DNA of 64,000 nt from an uncultured Clostridia bacterium (lineage in GTDB: Bacteria; Bacillota; Clostridia; Christensenellales; CAG-138): contig CAKTYU010000004.1 in NCBI GenBank assembly GCA_934633985.1, positions 98,147 to 162,146 of the forward strand, read 5' to 3'. The notes below the pieces were generated by a model. The model worked only from the letters and a program-made list of their open reading frames with translations, made no database searches and was not told the origin of the DNA. Position numbers and translations under genes: made by a program. Below, one piece after another: positions 8,608 to 17,470 of this stretch. Each line of letters starts with the position of its first letter. The first letter of the stretch is position 1.

Positions 8608-9984
8608 TTATTCCCCTATTTTCGCCACTATCTTAGTGTCCATATTTCCTAAGTAGAATTCACATCTGTTCCCCGCCGCAAGAGGGCTGTTTGGCTCGAG
8701 CTTCATGCCGTTTTCAAGGAAGGTTCCGTATGTCGAGCCTAAATCCTCTATAACTATGCCGAAGCTCTCCCGGCGCACAACGCAGTGTACCTTGCTTATG
8801 CCCGGCGTATTTGCCGGAAATACGAGTCCGCACTTTGACGGGTCGCGCCCGATATATATCGCATTGGATGAAATTACCCTTTTCCCCGCTATCGCGCCTT
8901 TTTCACAGGCAACGTTCAGCAAGCTGGTTAGTGGCTCCGTTGTCTCCATCGGAAGCTGTTTCTCCGTAGGAGCCTCGGAGGAGCCGGGACCCATCTCAGG
9001 ATCATTTTCCGTCTGTGTAGCGCCCCTTCTTTTTTTTGATATGGCTTGCCCGATTACAAAGGCGACGAGCACCACGACAGCCATCATTATCACGGTGAGC
9101 ACCGTTCCCGAGGAGCCCCCACGGAAGCCGTTCTCTTCCATGTCGGTATAAACCGTGACATCGGCTATCGGCACTATATCCGGCGTTTTTTTCGCCTCGG
9201 CAGCCTGAGCCTCGCGTTCGGTCTCGGAAAGCCCGGAATCATAGCTTATCCCGAGAAAGTGCAGCGCGTCTATCACGTAGTCTATGCTTACCGCACCATT
9301 TACGTTTCCGTCGGCTCCCCATGTGTTTACCCCCACAACCTGCCCGTGCTCGTCAACCATGGGCCCGCCGGAGTTTCCGGGGTTCGTCACTGCGTCGGTA
9401 AGCACCGTGACTCTTCCTTCAAGATCGGTAAAGCTCGGGTTGCTTACAGCCCCCTTAGTTATGGTGATATCCTCTATCCGTGAATTGAGCATATCCGCGT
9501 CCTTTGAAATGCCGTCTACAACGCCCGGAAAGCCAAGACAGTAAATATCCTGAGATTTATGTATTTCCTTAGGGGACAGCAGCTTCATAGAACGTCTGCC
9601 GCTCAAGCCCCCGCTTACCTTGAGTATCGCAATATCCGTCGTTTCGTTCGCATACAGCACCTCTGCCCATAAGCAGTTATCTATATCCGTTATCGTCACA
9701 AATACATTTTCGGGATTTTCCTCTACAACGTGATGGTTCGTGGCAATTATGTATTTATCGCCCGAAACATTTACTACAAAGCCCGTTCCGGCGGAATAGT
9801 CAAAGCTCCCGTCCTTATATACTTTTATAACATCTATCACCCTCACGACTCCGTACTGCGCGTCCTCCACCGCATTATTTGAGGCCGCAAGCGCCGCCGT
9901 AAAGAGACCGAGCGTCATCGTCAAAACCGCCGCACCAGCCAATACGCGAAGCAGTCCTTTTTTTCTCCATACAAACATCTTCAT
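8608..9984 (-). CDS. HtrA-like trypsin protease with transmembrane segment and C-terminal FHA domain
   Basis: In the 458-residue protein, a signal/anchor (about 10-33) is followed by a trypsin-fold protease domain with a complete triad: His in ATNHHVVEE, Asp in ETTDIAILKV, Ser in NPGNSGGPMV. A transmembrane helix (about 280-305, GTVLTVIMMAVVVLVAFVIG) and basic stop-transfer KKRR lead to a C-terminal FHA domain (IGRDPSKC, SKVHC, DLGSTYGTFLENG). No PDZ domain is seen, unlike DegP/HtrA. The topology implies an external protease whose cytosolic tail reads phosphothreonine. It is in the FHA/kinase/phosphatase run, so the island's kinases are the likely writers. Substrate unknown. Confidence 0.88.
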   Translation of the reverse strand: MKMFVWRKKGLLRVLAGAAVLTMTLGLFTAALAASNNAVEDAQYGVVRVIDVIKVYKDGSFDYSAGTGFVVNVSGDKYIIATNHHVVEENPENVFVTITDIDNCLWAEVLYANETTDIAILKVSGGLSGRRSMKLLSPKEIHKSQDIYCLGFPGVVDGISKDADMLNSRIEDITITKGAVSNPSFTDLEGRVTVLTDAVTNPGNSGGPMVDEHGQVVGVNTWGADGNVNGAVSIDYVIDALHFLGISYDSGLSETEREAQAAEAKKTPDIVPIADVTVYTDMEENGFRGGSSGTVLTVIMMAVVVLVAFVIGQAISKKRRGATQTENDPEMGPGSSEAPTEKQLPMETTEPLTSLLNVACEKGAIAGKRVISSNAIYIGRDPSKCGLVFPANTPGISKVHCVVRRESFGIVIEDLGSTYGTFLENGMKLEPNSPLAAGNRCEFYLGNMDTKIVAKIGE

Positions 9985-10006
9985 TTTCCTTCTCCCCTCG
10001 ATATTT

Positions 10007-11275
10007 CTATAAGTCGTAATCTTCTGCTTTATCCGACGGCGCTGATCCCTCTGCCATATCTATCTTTCTCTCTTCCTCCGGTACCCCCGGAGCGGCCGCT
10101 TCTTCGGCCCTTCTCTCTCCCTCTGACAGCTCCGGTACGCCCGTCTCCTCAGGCTTTTGCTCTTCCTCCGGCAGCTCCGTTTCTTCCGCTTCGTTTATTT
10201 CCGCCTGTGCCGGGATGATTTTCCCCGAAGCAAGCAGCATTCCTATGATAGACAACCCTATCAGTATAAGCGCTGCGCCTGCCCAAGCAAGAGGCTTTTT
10301 CCGTTTCCCTGTGATCGATATCGTCGTGTCATCTTTTTGGGCATTCCCCGCGGCGCGGCTTTCTTTGCGCGCCCTTTCCATATATGTTATCAGCTTCTTC
10401 AATTCGCCGGCTCCGGCTCTGCCGTCCTTTGCATATATAACGGCAGATATTGACGAGGCCTCGTTTTTATTCAGTCCAAAAGCAGCGAGCTTATCCTCCG
10501 CAAGGCTCTTTGGTGCGTCTTGTAATTTTTCTGCTCCCTGTGCCTCCGCACCGCCGGCAATCAAAGCAAGCATGGAGATTCCAATATCGTTAATATCGTT
10601 TGTTTTACCTGTATCGCGATGTGCCGCTCCGGTATCGCCTAAAGCTCCGAGCTTTATCTTTCCGTTTTGTGTAAAATACATCGAGCTCAGCCTGACGCCG
10701 CCATGCCCGATATTAAGCTTATGGAGCAAAACCATGCTCTTTATTATGGGCAGCATTACCGTAAACGCTTCTTTTCGTCCCAGCCTTCCGCCGATGCTGT
10801 TGCGGTAATCCAGCAGGGTGTCTCCCGTTATTGCCTCGGTCACGATATATACGGTGCCGTTTTCCGTAAAACTGTCAAGAGGAACGAGCATTCCCTTTTC
10901 TATATCAAGATTTTTAATAATACTACATTTGTATATCAATTCATCGCATGATTGTTGGAATTTCTTTTTTGTCTCTTCGTCTGAAAAGCTTATGCTGCCG
11001 TTCTCCATCCGCTTTTCGAGTTTTTGGGGTAGCAGCTCCCACACAGTTACCTCTGAATCTTTTTTAAAATCGCACGCCCTGTATATCTGGTATGTGCCGT
11101 CGTTTATTGTTTCCGTTCCTATAAAGTATCTTTTATTAAGTACAGTTCCCGGGGACAGCAGCAAGGGCTCCTTGTGCTTTGTTCCGAAGACATACCCGCA
11201 AAAGGCGCATATCTCAGCGCCATCATAACAATTTACCCTGAAATTATATCTAAAGCAGTTCGGGCATATTGACAT
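10007..11275 (-). CDS. Membrane pseudokinase with zinc ribbon
   Basis: The protein of about 422 residues opens with a zinc ribbon (CPNCF...CAFCGY) and then a domain that follows the bacterial Ser/Thr kinase fold in length and spacing but lacks every catalytic element. The glycine loop is TINDGTYQIY, the VAIK lysine is replaced (VTVWELLP), HRD is HGG (IGHGGVRLSS) and DFG is LGAL. A transmembrane helix (WAGAALILIGLSIIGMLL) and an acidic Glu/Pro-rich external tail of about 65 residues follow. It probably acts as a scaffold or allosteric partner of the active kinases. ATG at 11275 is chosen; a GTG at 11290 lies too near the AAAGGAG site. A strong hairpin precedes it (11328-11355). Confidence 0.8.
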   Translation of the reverse strand: MSICPNCFRYNFRVNCYDGAEICAFCGYVFGTKHKEPLLLSPGTVLNKRYFIGTETINDGTYQIYRACDFKKDSEVTVWELLPQKLEKRMENGSISFSDEETKKKFQQSCDELIYKCSIIKNLDIEKGMLVPLDSFTENGTVYIVTEAITGDTLLDYRNSIGGRLGRKEAFTVMLPIIKSMVLLHKLNIGHGGVRLSSMYFTQNGKIKLGALGDTGAAHRDTGKTNDINDIGISMLALIAGGAEAQGAEKLQDAPKSLAEDKLAAFGLNKNEASSISAVIYAKDGRAGAGELKKLITYMERARKESRAAGNAQKDDTTISITGKRKKPLAWAGAALILIGLSIIGMLLASGKIIPAQAEINEAEETELPEEEQKPEETGVPELSEGERRAEEAAAPGVPEEERKIDMAEGSAPSDKAEDYDL

Positions 11276-11327
11276 CGTACTTTCTAACACTCCTTTCGGT
11301 TTTCGAGCAGCGCAAGCAATTTATTTA

Positions 11328-11355
11328 GCCGGAAGGCAGGCTTGCCTTCCGGCTT
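11328..11355 (-). promoter_or_regulatory. Intercistronic perfect stem-loop
   Basis: A 12-bp perfect stem (AGCCGGAAGGCA / TGCCTTCCGGCT, four-base loop) lies between the membrane-FHA gene and the pseudokinase gene. No U-tract follows on the minus strand (AAATAAATT), so it is more likely an RNA-processing or stability element that sets expression ratios than a full terminator. Confidence 0.55.
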
Positions 11356-11364
11356 CTAATTCGC

Positions 11365-12279
11365 TTAGTTGAGTAAAAACATATTCTTTTCCGTGGCAAG
11401 GTATATTTGCGTTCCCTTAGGAAGCTGCACGGGCATGCCCGATTGCAGCCTCTGTTTATTTCCGCCTATGAAGGTGCCGTTCTTTGAATAGTCTGTCACC
11501 GTGTATCCGCTCTTTCCATTATAGATTATGCGGCAATGAACGTTGCTTATCTCCGCATTGAATTGATCGAACACGAGATTACACTGGCCGCCATCACGGC
11601 CGCATACCATGGATTCGCCCTCGCTGAGATTAAACCGCGCTCCCCGGTACATTCCGTTCAAGCCTTCGATAACTCCATTCTCAGGAGGGAGCGGGTTCTT
11701 TATTGTTACGTCGCCCGCCACTTTCTTTATAAAAGGCGTTAACGGCCTGCCGTTATCGTATGCCATGAGCAGATCTATGGTACCGGACGCTATTGCGCTT
11801 ATTCCGGGGACAAGCTGCATAACGGCGAGCATGGGGTTAAAATCAAACTTTGCATACAGCCTGCGGTACCAGCTATACGTTATGTAGAGCGTATACCCGG
11901 CATACGCAAGCCCAAGCAGTGCGCCCATAGTGACAGAAACGCTTACGCTCTTAGTTACCGCCAGGAATATCGCAGATATAATATTCCCGACGAGCAGCGC
12001 AAATGCAAAACCGATGTCTTTGAAGAAGAACACCTTCCATGGACTCTCATGCAGCATACGCAACTCATATATGGAACAGGCTATCGGCACAAATGGCATC
12101 CAGTCGGATCTTGCATCAAGCTTGCGCCCTATGCACATAATCGTGTATCTTCTGAAGAAGTAAGTCACGGCAGCGACCAGCACCCCAACGGTTATCGCTA
12201 TCCAGGATACGCTCATTATAAGACCGAGCGCGCTTTTGAATATGTTAGATGCGAACATTTCGGCAGATTCCACCATCAT
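11365..12279 (-). CDS. Multi-pass membrane protein with C-terminal FHA domain
   Basis: In the 304-residue protein, four or so hydrophobic segments fill residues about 15-165 (for example SWIAITVGVLVAAVTYFF and IGFAFALLVGNIISAIFLAV). A C-terminal cytosolic FHA domain follows (CGRDGGQCNLVF, ISNVHCRI, DYSKNGTFIGG). The FHA binding-site residues R, S/N-x-H and the NGT turn are conserved, so it should bind phosphothreonine peptides. The membrane part has no recognisable catalytic motif; it resembles small membrane proteins often found with FHA or DUF5684-like domains, a weak match. GGAGGAAAT precedes the start. It lies between the cytosolic FHA gene and the pseudokinase and is probably in the same transcript. 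Confidence 0.8.
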   Translation of the reverse strand: MMVESAEMFASNIFKSALGLIMSVSWIAITVGVLVAAVTYFFRRYTIMCIGRKLDARSDWMPFVPIACSIYELRMLHESPWKVFFFKDIGFAFALLVGNIISAIFLAVTKSVSVSVTMGALLGLAYAGYTLYITYSWYRRLYAKFDFNPMLAVMQLVPGISAIASGTIDLLMAYDNGRPLTPFIKKVAGDVTIKNPLPPENGVIEGLNGMYRGARFNLSEGESMVCGRDGGQCNLVFDQFNAEISNVHCRIIYNGKSGYTVTDYSKNGTFIGGNKQRLQSGMPVQLPKGTQIYLATEKNMFLLN

Positions 12280-12317
12280 AGCTATTTCCTCCTCTTTATC
12301 GTTGGTATTTTAAAGTT

Positions 12318-12881
12318 CTATTCTTCGGTAAGGTCAAACCATGTAAAGCTCTCATCGCAGCAGGGAATCAGCATCAGCTCAACCTCGCCTATCCTGAGCC
12401 TATCGTTCTTCTTAAGCGCGATGGGCGACGTTACCACGGCTCCGTTTACATAGTAAAGGCTGCTGGATTCGCCGATCAGGGCTATAAATTCATTGCGCAC
12501 GGGCTCGTATATGACTATGGCGTGCTTAAAGCGCGATACCGTCTGCTCGTTTGCGATGCATACGTCCATGTTCTCTTCTCTGCCTATGAAGTTCTGGCCT
12601 GCCTTGAGATTATATGCCTGTCCATAGTTCTTTCCCTTGGTGCATACCAGCCAGCCGACTACAAAGGGATTCTCTTTTGCCACCGTCTTTTCTTCCTTGT
12701 TCTTTCCCCAAAATGCTAAGGTTTTGCCGCCTTTGGGATCTCCGTCCACAGTGACGGTCGGTTTGCGCTCGCCGCTTGTAACAGTCGTGCGGTCATAGTT
12801 CGCCCCGGCGTTGCACTGGGGGCAAGAGGGGTAGACGTCTGCATCGTAATAATGCTGGTTTGGGCATTTAATATAGTTCAT
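12318..12881 (-). CDS. Zinc-ribbon FHA adaptor protein
   Basis: The 187-residue soluble protein begins with a ribbon CPNQHYYD...CPQCNA, then a linker and an FHA domain (NFIGREENMDVC, SRFKHAIVIY, then SSSLYYVNG). Its layout is the same as that of the FHA protein at 16861-17403, including the phrase VGWLVCxKGxxxG before the FHA core, so the two are paralogues. It has no membrane segment, so it is probably a cytosolic adaptor that docks on proteins phosphorylated by the island's kinases. The phosphatase gene lies just upstream (15-base gap). Confidence 0.85.
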   Translation of the reverse strand: MNYIKCPNQHYYDADVYPSCPQCNAGANYDRTTVTSGERKPTVTVDGDPKGGKTLAFWGKNKEEKTVAKENPFVVGWLVCTKGKNYGQAYNLKAGQNFIGREENMDVCIANEQTVSRFKHAIVIYEPVRNEFIALIGESSSLYYVNGAVVTSPIALKKNDRLRIGEVELMLIPCCDESFTWFDLTEE

Positions 12882-12896
12882 TTTTCTCTCCCTTTC

Positions 12897-13817
12897 TTAT
12901 TTTTTTGTTTTATTGAAGCGGTTGATTACCGCAACGCTTATGTTGTCATGGCGTATCCACTTTTGGGCAAGCGCAGCCGATATCAATGCGTCGGTCACCG
13001 GCTCTTTGCCTGCGATGCTGCTGTGAACGATTGCCGATATTTCATTCCTTCTCAAGGATTTATACAGCCCGTCAGAGCACATGAGAATGACGTCGTCCCG
13101 CCCTAATTCCTGTCCCGTTGCATAAATATCCATCAGCTCTACATTTCCTATTCCGATATAGCTTATAAGCGCCTCACGGTTCGGGTCGTTAAGCGCCGTG
13201 CTCTCGCTTATTTCTCCGAGCCTTACCCGCTCCATAAGCCTCATCAGGTAATTGTGATCCCGCGTGAGCAGCTCCAGCTTGCGATTCCTTATCCTGTATA
13301 TCCTGCTGTCGCCCACCGAAGCCCAGTAGACCAGCCCGTCCTTTACTATCACCGCCAGGAGCGTAGTGCCCGCATTCATCGGTCTGCCGCTTTCATCTGT
13401 GAGCGCCGCAACCGCCTTGTCCGCCTTGCGGATAGCGTGCTGGAAGAATTCATTCGGCTCCTCCGGCGGCCCCTCATAATAGCTTTCCATCATTACGCGG
13501 CAGCAGGTTTGGCTTGCGTTTGCGCCGCCTCTCATACCCCCCATGCCATCGCAGAGCACTACGAGCTCCCCACGCTCCCTTTGCAGCTCCTCCGGTATGC
13601 CGTATGTATGCGGCGTAAGCAGGTAGTCCTGCTGCGAATCCCGGGAGCCTATGACGCTGGCAAAGGATATGCTGACCTCGCCGCTTGCCTTCCTTTTCTT
13701 TTTTGGCGCAGTACGACCTATCATACACCACATGCCCGCCGCTATCATTATCAGCGCCACGGCCAGCAGCAGCTTTGCGGTATTATCCGTAAAGCTTAAA
13801 AATCCGTTTGTTATCAT
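12897..13817 (-). CDS. PP2C-family Ser/Thr protein phosphatase, membrane-anchored
   Basis: The 306-residue protein has an N-terminal transmembrane helix (about 12-32, AKLLLAVALIMIAAGMWCMI) and a basic stretch, followed by a cytosolic PP2C (PPM) domain. All metal motifs are intact: VLCDGMGGMRGG, SVGDSRIYRI, TRDHNYLM, MCSDGLYKSL and DNISVAVI. It therefore looks active and should reverse phosphorylation by the neighbouring kinase. Its start overlaps the kinase stop codon by 4 bases (ATGA), indicating coupled translation and roughly equal amounts of kinase and phosphatase. It is the only phosphatase in the island. Confidence 0.93.
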   Translation of the reverse strand: MITNGFLSFTDNTAKLLLAVALIMIAAGMWCMIGRTAPKKKRKASGEVSISFASVIGSRDSQQDYLLTPHTYGIPEELQRERGELVVLCDGMGGMRGGANASQTCCRVMMESYYEGPPEEPNEFFQHAIRKADKAVAALTDESGRPMNAGTTLLAVIVKDGLVYWASVGDSRIYRIRNRKLELLTRDHNYLMRLMERVRLGEISESTALNDPNREALISYIGIGNVELMDIYATGQELGRDDVILMCSDGLYKSLRRNEISAIVHSSIAGKEPVTDALISAALAQKWIRHDNISVAVINRFNKTKK

Positions 13818-15160
13818 TTGGTAACCACCCTGATCCTTGATTCCGTATTTGCCAGGCGCAATGTCGTTTCTTCATCGCAAAGCGTCATCGTCTCGCCTTT
13901 ATTTACCGTTCTTCCTTCCTTCGTCTGTATTCCGTTTGTCGATGTGCATTCGATTTTAACGGCCTGCTCCTCTTTGTCAAAATATATGCGGCAATGCACG
14001 CGCCCTATAAAGATATTGTTCACGGTAACGAGGTCGCAGCTTTCGCTTCTTCCTACCGTTATCACATCATTCCTCCTTAGGCACTTCTTTTTCCCGGTTT
14101 CAAGCACGGTAACCTCCGCCACCGGTTTAAATGCCTTTATCATCTTGCTTATCGGCTCTCTTGGGGTATCTCTTTCTCTGCTGTCCTCAGGATCGCCTAT
14201 CGCCCTCATAAATTCGGGCATGCTGCCGTATCTATTGCCGGGATCCAGCTCCATGGCCTTTTCTATGGCCTTTGATACTCTTTCCGGCACGGTTTCCGGC
14301 ATAAGCAGATGGAGCGGGTCCACCCTTCTGCCGTATATCCTCTCCATTGCGTCCGGCAGCCTGACTCCGCTTACTATCCGGTAAAATGTGCAAGCAAGGG
14401 CATAAACATCTGTCCACGGCCCTTGATTCCCGGCGCCGTCATACTGCTCCGGTGGGGCGAAGCCTGGCTTTAGCATAATCATTCTTCGCGTCAGGCCTCT
14501 GCTTTGCGCCGTTCGTGCCGCTCCGAAATCTATAAGGCGCAGTATGCCGTCGGGTTGAATAATTATGTTTTCTGGGCTTATATCTCTGTGCAGCACGCCC
14601 TCTAAATGAACTATCGCCAGTGCTTCCGTCAGTCTTTTCAATATATGATAAGCCTGATCGTAGGGGATCCTGCCGCCGCTTACCCTGGCAAGCTCCCTAA
14701 GACTCCGTCCCTCTATGTACTCCATGGCCATATAACCGGTCCCGTTTTCACAGAAGAACTCGTATACCTGCACTACGCTTTCCGCCCTGCCGCCCCTGAG
14801 CAGCGCCAGCGTGTTGGCTTCTCTTTCAAAACGCATGAGGCCTATATCGTACTCATTCCCATGGTCGCCGAAGCACAGCCGCTGTGTCCCTATATCGCGC
14901 ACGGCTATGCCCGATGGGTAATACTCCTTGATTGCGATTCTGCGACCCATCGCAAACGTGTCCTGCGCCTCATAGGTTATCCCAAAGCCGCCGACGCCCA
15001 GCACCCGCCCGACTATATATCTGTTGTTGTGAAGCCTAGTAAGCGGTCTTAACGGAGTGGCGCCATCCGGGATATTTGTTGAATTGTCATACCCGCAGTA
15101 TGCACAGAGATTCCCCGGCCCCAGCGGTCTAAAGCATTGGGCGCATACTCTTTCCTCCAT
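13814..15160 (-). CDS. Ser/Thr protein kinase with zinc ribbon and C-terminal FHA domain
   Basis: In the 448-residue protein, an N-terminal ribbon (CAQCFRPLG...CAYCGYD) is followed by a complete Hanks-type kinase domain (about 45-310). It shows the G-loop VLGVGGFGITYE, the lysine in RIAIKEYYP, HRDISPENII, LIDFGAAR and FAPPEQYDG. A linker leads to a C-terminal FHA domain (ITVGRSESCDLV, IGRVHCRIYF, STNGIQTKEG). No membrane segment is seen. A kinase with its own FHA can recognise autophosphorylated or primed targets. Its stop overlaps the start of the PP2C gene, and a VWA-FHA gene precedes it by 30 bases. It is probably the main writer of the island. Confidence 0.94.
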   Translation of the reverse strand: MEERVCAQCFRPLGPGNLCAYCGYDNSTNIPDGATPLRPLTRLHNNRYIVGRVLGVGGFGITYEAQDTFAMGRRIAIKEYYPSGIAVRDIGTQRLCFGDHGNEYDIGLMRFEREANTLALLRGGRAESVVQVYEFFCENGTGYMAMEYIEGRSLRELARVSGGRIPYDQAYHILKRLTEALAIVHLEGVLHRDISPENIIIQPDGILRLIDFGAARTAQSRGLTRRMIMLKPGFAPPEQYDGAGNQGPWTDVYALACTFYRIVSGVRLPDAMERIYGRRVDPLHLLMPETVPERVSKAIEKAMELDPGNRYGSMPEFMRAIGDPEDSRERDTPREPISKMIKAFKPVAEVTVLETGKKKCLRRNDVITVGRSESCDLVTVNNIFIGRVHCRIYFDKEEQAVKIECTSTNGIQTKEGRTVNKGETMTLCDEETTLRLANTESRIRVVTK

Positions 15161-15190
15161 AGCTTGCTCCCTTTCTCAATGCGGTTTTTT

Positions 15191-16870
15191 TCAGCTCAAC
15201 GCCAGTTCGTCGCGGCCTAAAGCCATGCTTACCACTATCTTGGTCTGTCCGATCTCTATATCGTCGCCACCCGCCAGCCTGTATCCGCCTGCCGGTATGG
15301 GTTTTCCGTTCAGCTTGGTGGCGTTTGTCGCGCTGAGGTTTGAAATAAGTATCTCTCCGTCCCTGTATACCAGCCTGCACTGTCTGCGTGAAATATACAT
15401 ATCGTCCTCAATGTTAAGGTCTATGCCTGAATTTTGGGCCGCCGACCGCCCTATGGTATACCCGCTCTCGCCTATAAGCGCAGTTACCGTCCTTCGCAAC
15501 CCGTTCTGTCCGTTGATGGTTAGGGTTACTCTCTTCCCGCTCCAAACGGGCGGCGTTACAATGGGCTCTTTCTTTTTCTCAAACTTTTTCCGCTTGCGCT
15601 TGACCGTAATAACTATCGCCGTTATTATAAGCGCCGCAGCCGCTATGGCTATCACGGCAAACCACACAGTCGGAACGCCGAGTATCTCCGTTTTTCCCTC
15701 TGTCATCTCCAGCGGATATTCCTTCCGCTCGAGCGGATTTTTTTCCATTGACACATCCTGGACGCCGGCGATATCCAGCCTGTATTCTCCGTTTGGAACG
15801 GCCTTGGCAAGGTACAGAAGCGTGGTGCTTTCCGCCCCGTCATAGAGGGCGCCGGTTATCTCCGCCTGCTTCCCTTTTTTATCCAGCAGTGTAAAGTTCG
15901 CAATGATATCCGCTCCGGTCACCGGCTCGCTGAATTGTATTATCAAGGACATGTCGTCTGCGAACTCGACCTTTTCCACCGTAGGCGCCTGCATATCCGC
16001 TATCCATCTGTCCGCCCTGACGATAACCTCATCTGTGCTGCCGCCGCAGCTTATCTCCAGCCGTTTTTCCGTTCCGTCCGCAATGTTGGAGCCCGTGCTG
16101 AAGCGCATTACCTTTGCCGACGATATATCCGCAAAAGCGATATTCATGGCAGATACGGCATCCTTAGAGGCCTTATAATAGCCTCCGCCGTTGCCCCTTG
16201 CCATCTCGCCCAGCGAATCGAGGTTTTCCTTGCTGCTGCCTACGCCGAAGGCATACAGCGGTATGCCGGCTTTATTCAGCAGCTTATCTATCTCGTTTTT
16301 AGTCGTGCCTCCACCCTCGCTGAAATCCCTGCCGTCCGTCAACAGCAGCAGCAGCTTGCGGCTTGCGTTTTGGTTGGTCGAAGCCATCCTTACCGCCGCG
16401 GATATGCCGTCGAACAGCCTGGTCTTTTTGTCCGTGGCTTTCAGCCCGTCTATTCTTGCGGCGGCGAGCTTGCCGCCTTCCTCCCCATTCAGAACCGTAT
16501 TTACCTCATCGCCAAAGGTGATAAGCGTAAAGCTGTCCTGTGCCCCAATCCTTCCGCGCCATGCCTTGAGCCCGGCCTTTATCCCTTCAAAGGATCTCTT
16601 GTCTATGGAGCCGGATATGTCCAATATGAAATAGTAATCCGCGGGCAGAGCCGATGCGGGCTCTATTTGCATGACCTCCAGCTTCATCCCGTCCAGCGCG
16701 GCGGATATATCGTCCTCTGCGCCGCCTGCAGAGTAGACCACCGCCTCTATTTCCGGCATATTGACGAGAGCCTGCTCTATCCTCGTATCGGAAGCTCCCG
16801 CGGCCCATGCCTGCACATTGACCGACAGCGCGGCAGCAACAAGAAAAATTGCTGTTTTCTTTATTCCCAT
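15191..16870 (-). CDS. VWA domain protein with transmembrane helix and cytosolic FHA domain
   Basis: In the protein of about 559 residues, a signal peptide (MGIKKTAIFLVAAALSVNV) precedes an extracytoplasmic von Willebrand A domain with an intact MIDAS start (DISGSIDKRS) and TDGRDFS. A further beta-rich domain follows (about 265-385). A transmembrane helix (VWFAVIAIAAAALIITAIVI), a basic stop-transfer KRKRKK and a C-terminal FHA domain (TIGRSAAQNS, SRRQCRLVY, SATNATKLNG) complete it. VWA domains bind proteins through a metal ion. ATG 16870 follows a GGGGGAG site; an upstream in-frame start at 16888 adds no signal-like sequence. It overlaps the preceding FHA gene by about 10 bases. It may couple an external ligand to internal phosphorylation. 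Confidence 0.9.
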   Translation of the reverse strand: MGIKKTAIFLVAAALSVNVQAWAAGASDTRIEQALVNMPEIEAVVYSAGGAEDDISAALDGMKLEVMQIEPASALPADYYFILDISGSIDKRSFEGIKAGLKAWRGRIGAQDSFTLITFGDEVNTVLNGEEGGKLAAARIDGLKATDKKTRLFDGISAAVRMASTNQNASRKLLLLLTDGRDFSEGGGTTKNEIDKLLNKAGIPLYAFGVGSSKENLDSLGEMARGNGGGYYKASKDAVSAMNIAFADISSAKVMRFSTGSNIADGTEKRLEISCGGSTDEVIVRADRWIADMQAPTVEKVEFADDMSLIIQFSEPVTGADIIANFTLLDKKGKQAEITGALYDGAESTTLLYLAKAVPNGEYRLDIAGVQDVSMEKNPLERKEYPLEMTEGKTEILGVPTVWFAVIAIAAAALIITAIVITVKRKRKKFEKKKEPIVTPPVWSGKRVTLTINGQNGLRRTVTALIGESGYTIGRSAAQNSGIDLNIEDDMYISRRQCRLVYRDGEILISNLSATNATKLNGKPIPAGGYRLAGGDDIEIGQTKIVVSMALGRDELALS

Positions 16871-17403
16871 CTTTTCTCCCCCTTGCAATATGCCACAAAA
16901 TCAAACGTCGAGCCTCCAAGCGTTATCCTGTCGCCTTCACGAATATCCGCCGCGCCGCTTACCGGCTCCCCGTTCAGCTCGGTGCGCGTTCCGTTCCCCC
17001 CCAACAAGATAAATCTGCTCTCTATCGGCTCATAGATGATGGAAGCGTGATTCTCATTGGATATATGCTGATCCTCCACTATGCTCACGCCCATCTTGAA
17101 GCTGCGCCCGATAAAATTCCGTCCCGTGCGAAGGCGGTAGTCCCGGCCTCTGCCCGGCCCCTTTACGCACACGAGCCAGCCCACCACAGGGTCCGTTTCC
17201 AGCCGATTCGTAAAGGCGCTTATCGTCCTTTCATCTTCTATGCTGCTCAGCCTCCAGGTGGGCTCGTCCGGCATATCCTCTATTTTAAACGTCTTTTCGA
17301 TTTCATCTGAAAAGACGTTCTTATCTTCCGCTTCGCATATAGGACATTTCCCATAGAGCGTGCCGTCGTAGTTATGTCCGTTAGGACAACGAATTATGGC
17401 CAT
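16861..17403 (-). CDS. Zinc-ribbon FHA adaptor protein, first gene of the FHA operon
   Basis: The 180-residue cytosolic protein has an N-terminal ribbon CPNGHNYD...CPICEAED, a short linker and an FHA domain (NFIGRSFKMGVS, SNENHASIIY, GGNGTRTELNG). It is a paralogue of the protein at 12318-12881. It starts at 17403 behind GGAGGG, and a probable promoter lies just upstream (17471-17498). The gene overlaps the VWA-FHA gene, so it begins a tightly packed run: FHA, VWA-FHA, kinase-FHA, phosphatase, FHA, membrane-FHA, pseudokinase, protease-FHA. Confidence 0.87.
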   Translation of the reverse strand: MAIIRCPNGHNYDGTLYGKCPICEAEDKNVFSDEIEKTFKIEDMPDEPTWRLSSIEDERTISAFTNRLETDPVVGWLVCVKGPGRGRDYRLRTGRNFIGRSFKMGVSIVEDQHISNENHASIIYEPIESRFILLGGNGTRTELNGEPVSGAADIREGDRITLGGSTFDFVAYCKGEKRWE

Positions 17404-17470
17404 GCCTTTTCCCTCCGTTTTCGCTTCATTATCCCTGGCTGGCGATCTCGCATTTCATCTCTTTATTCAA

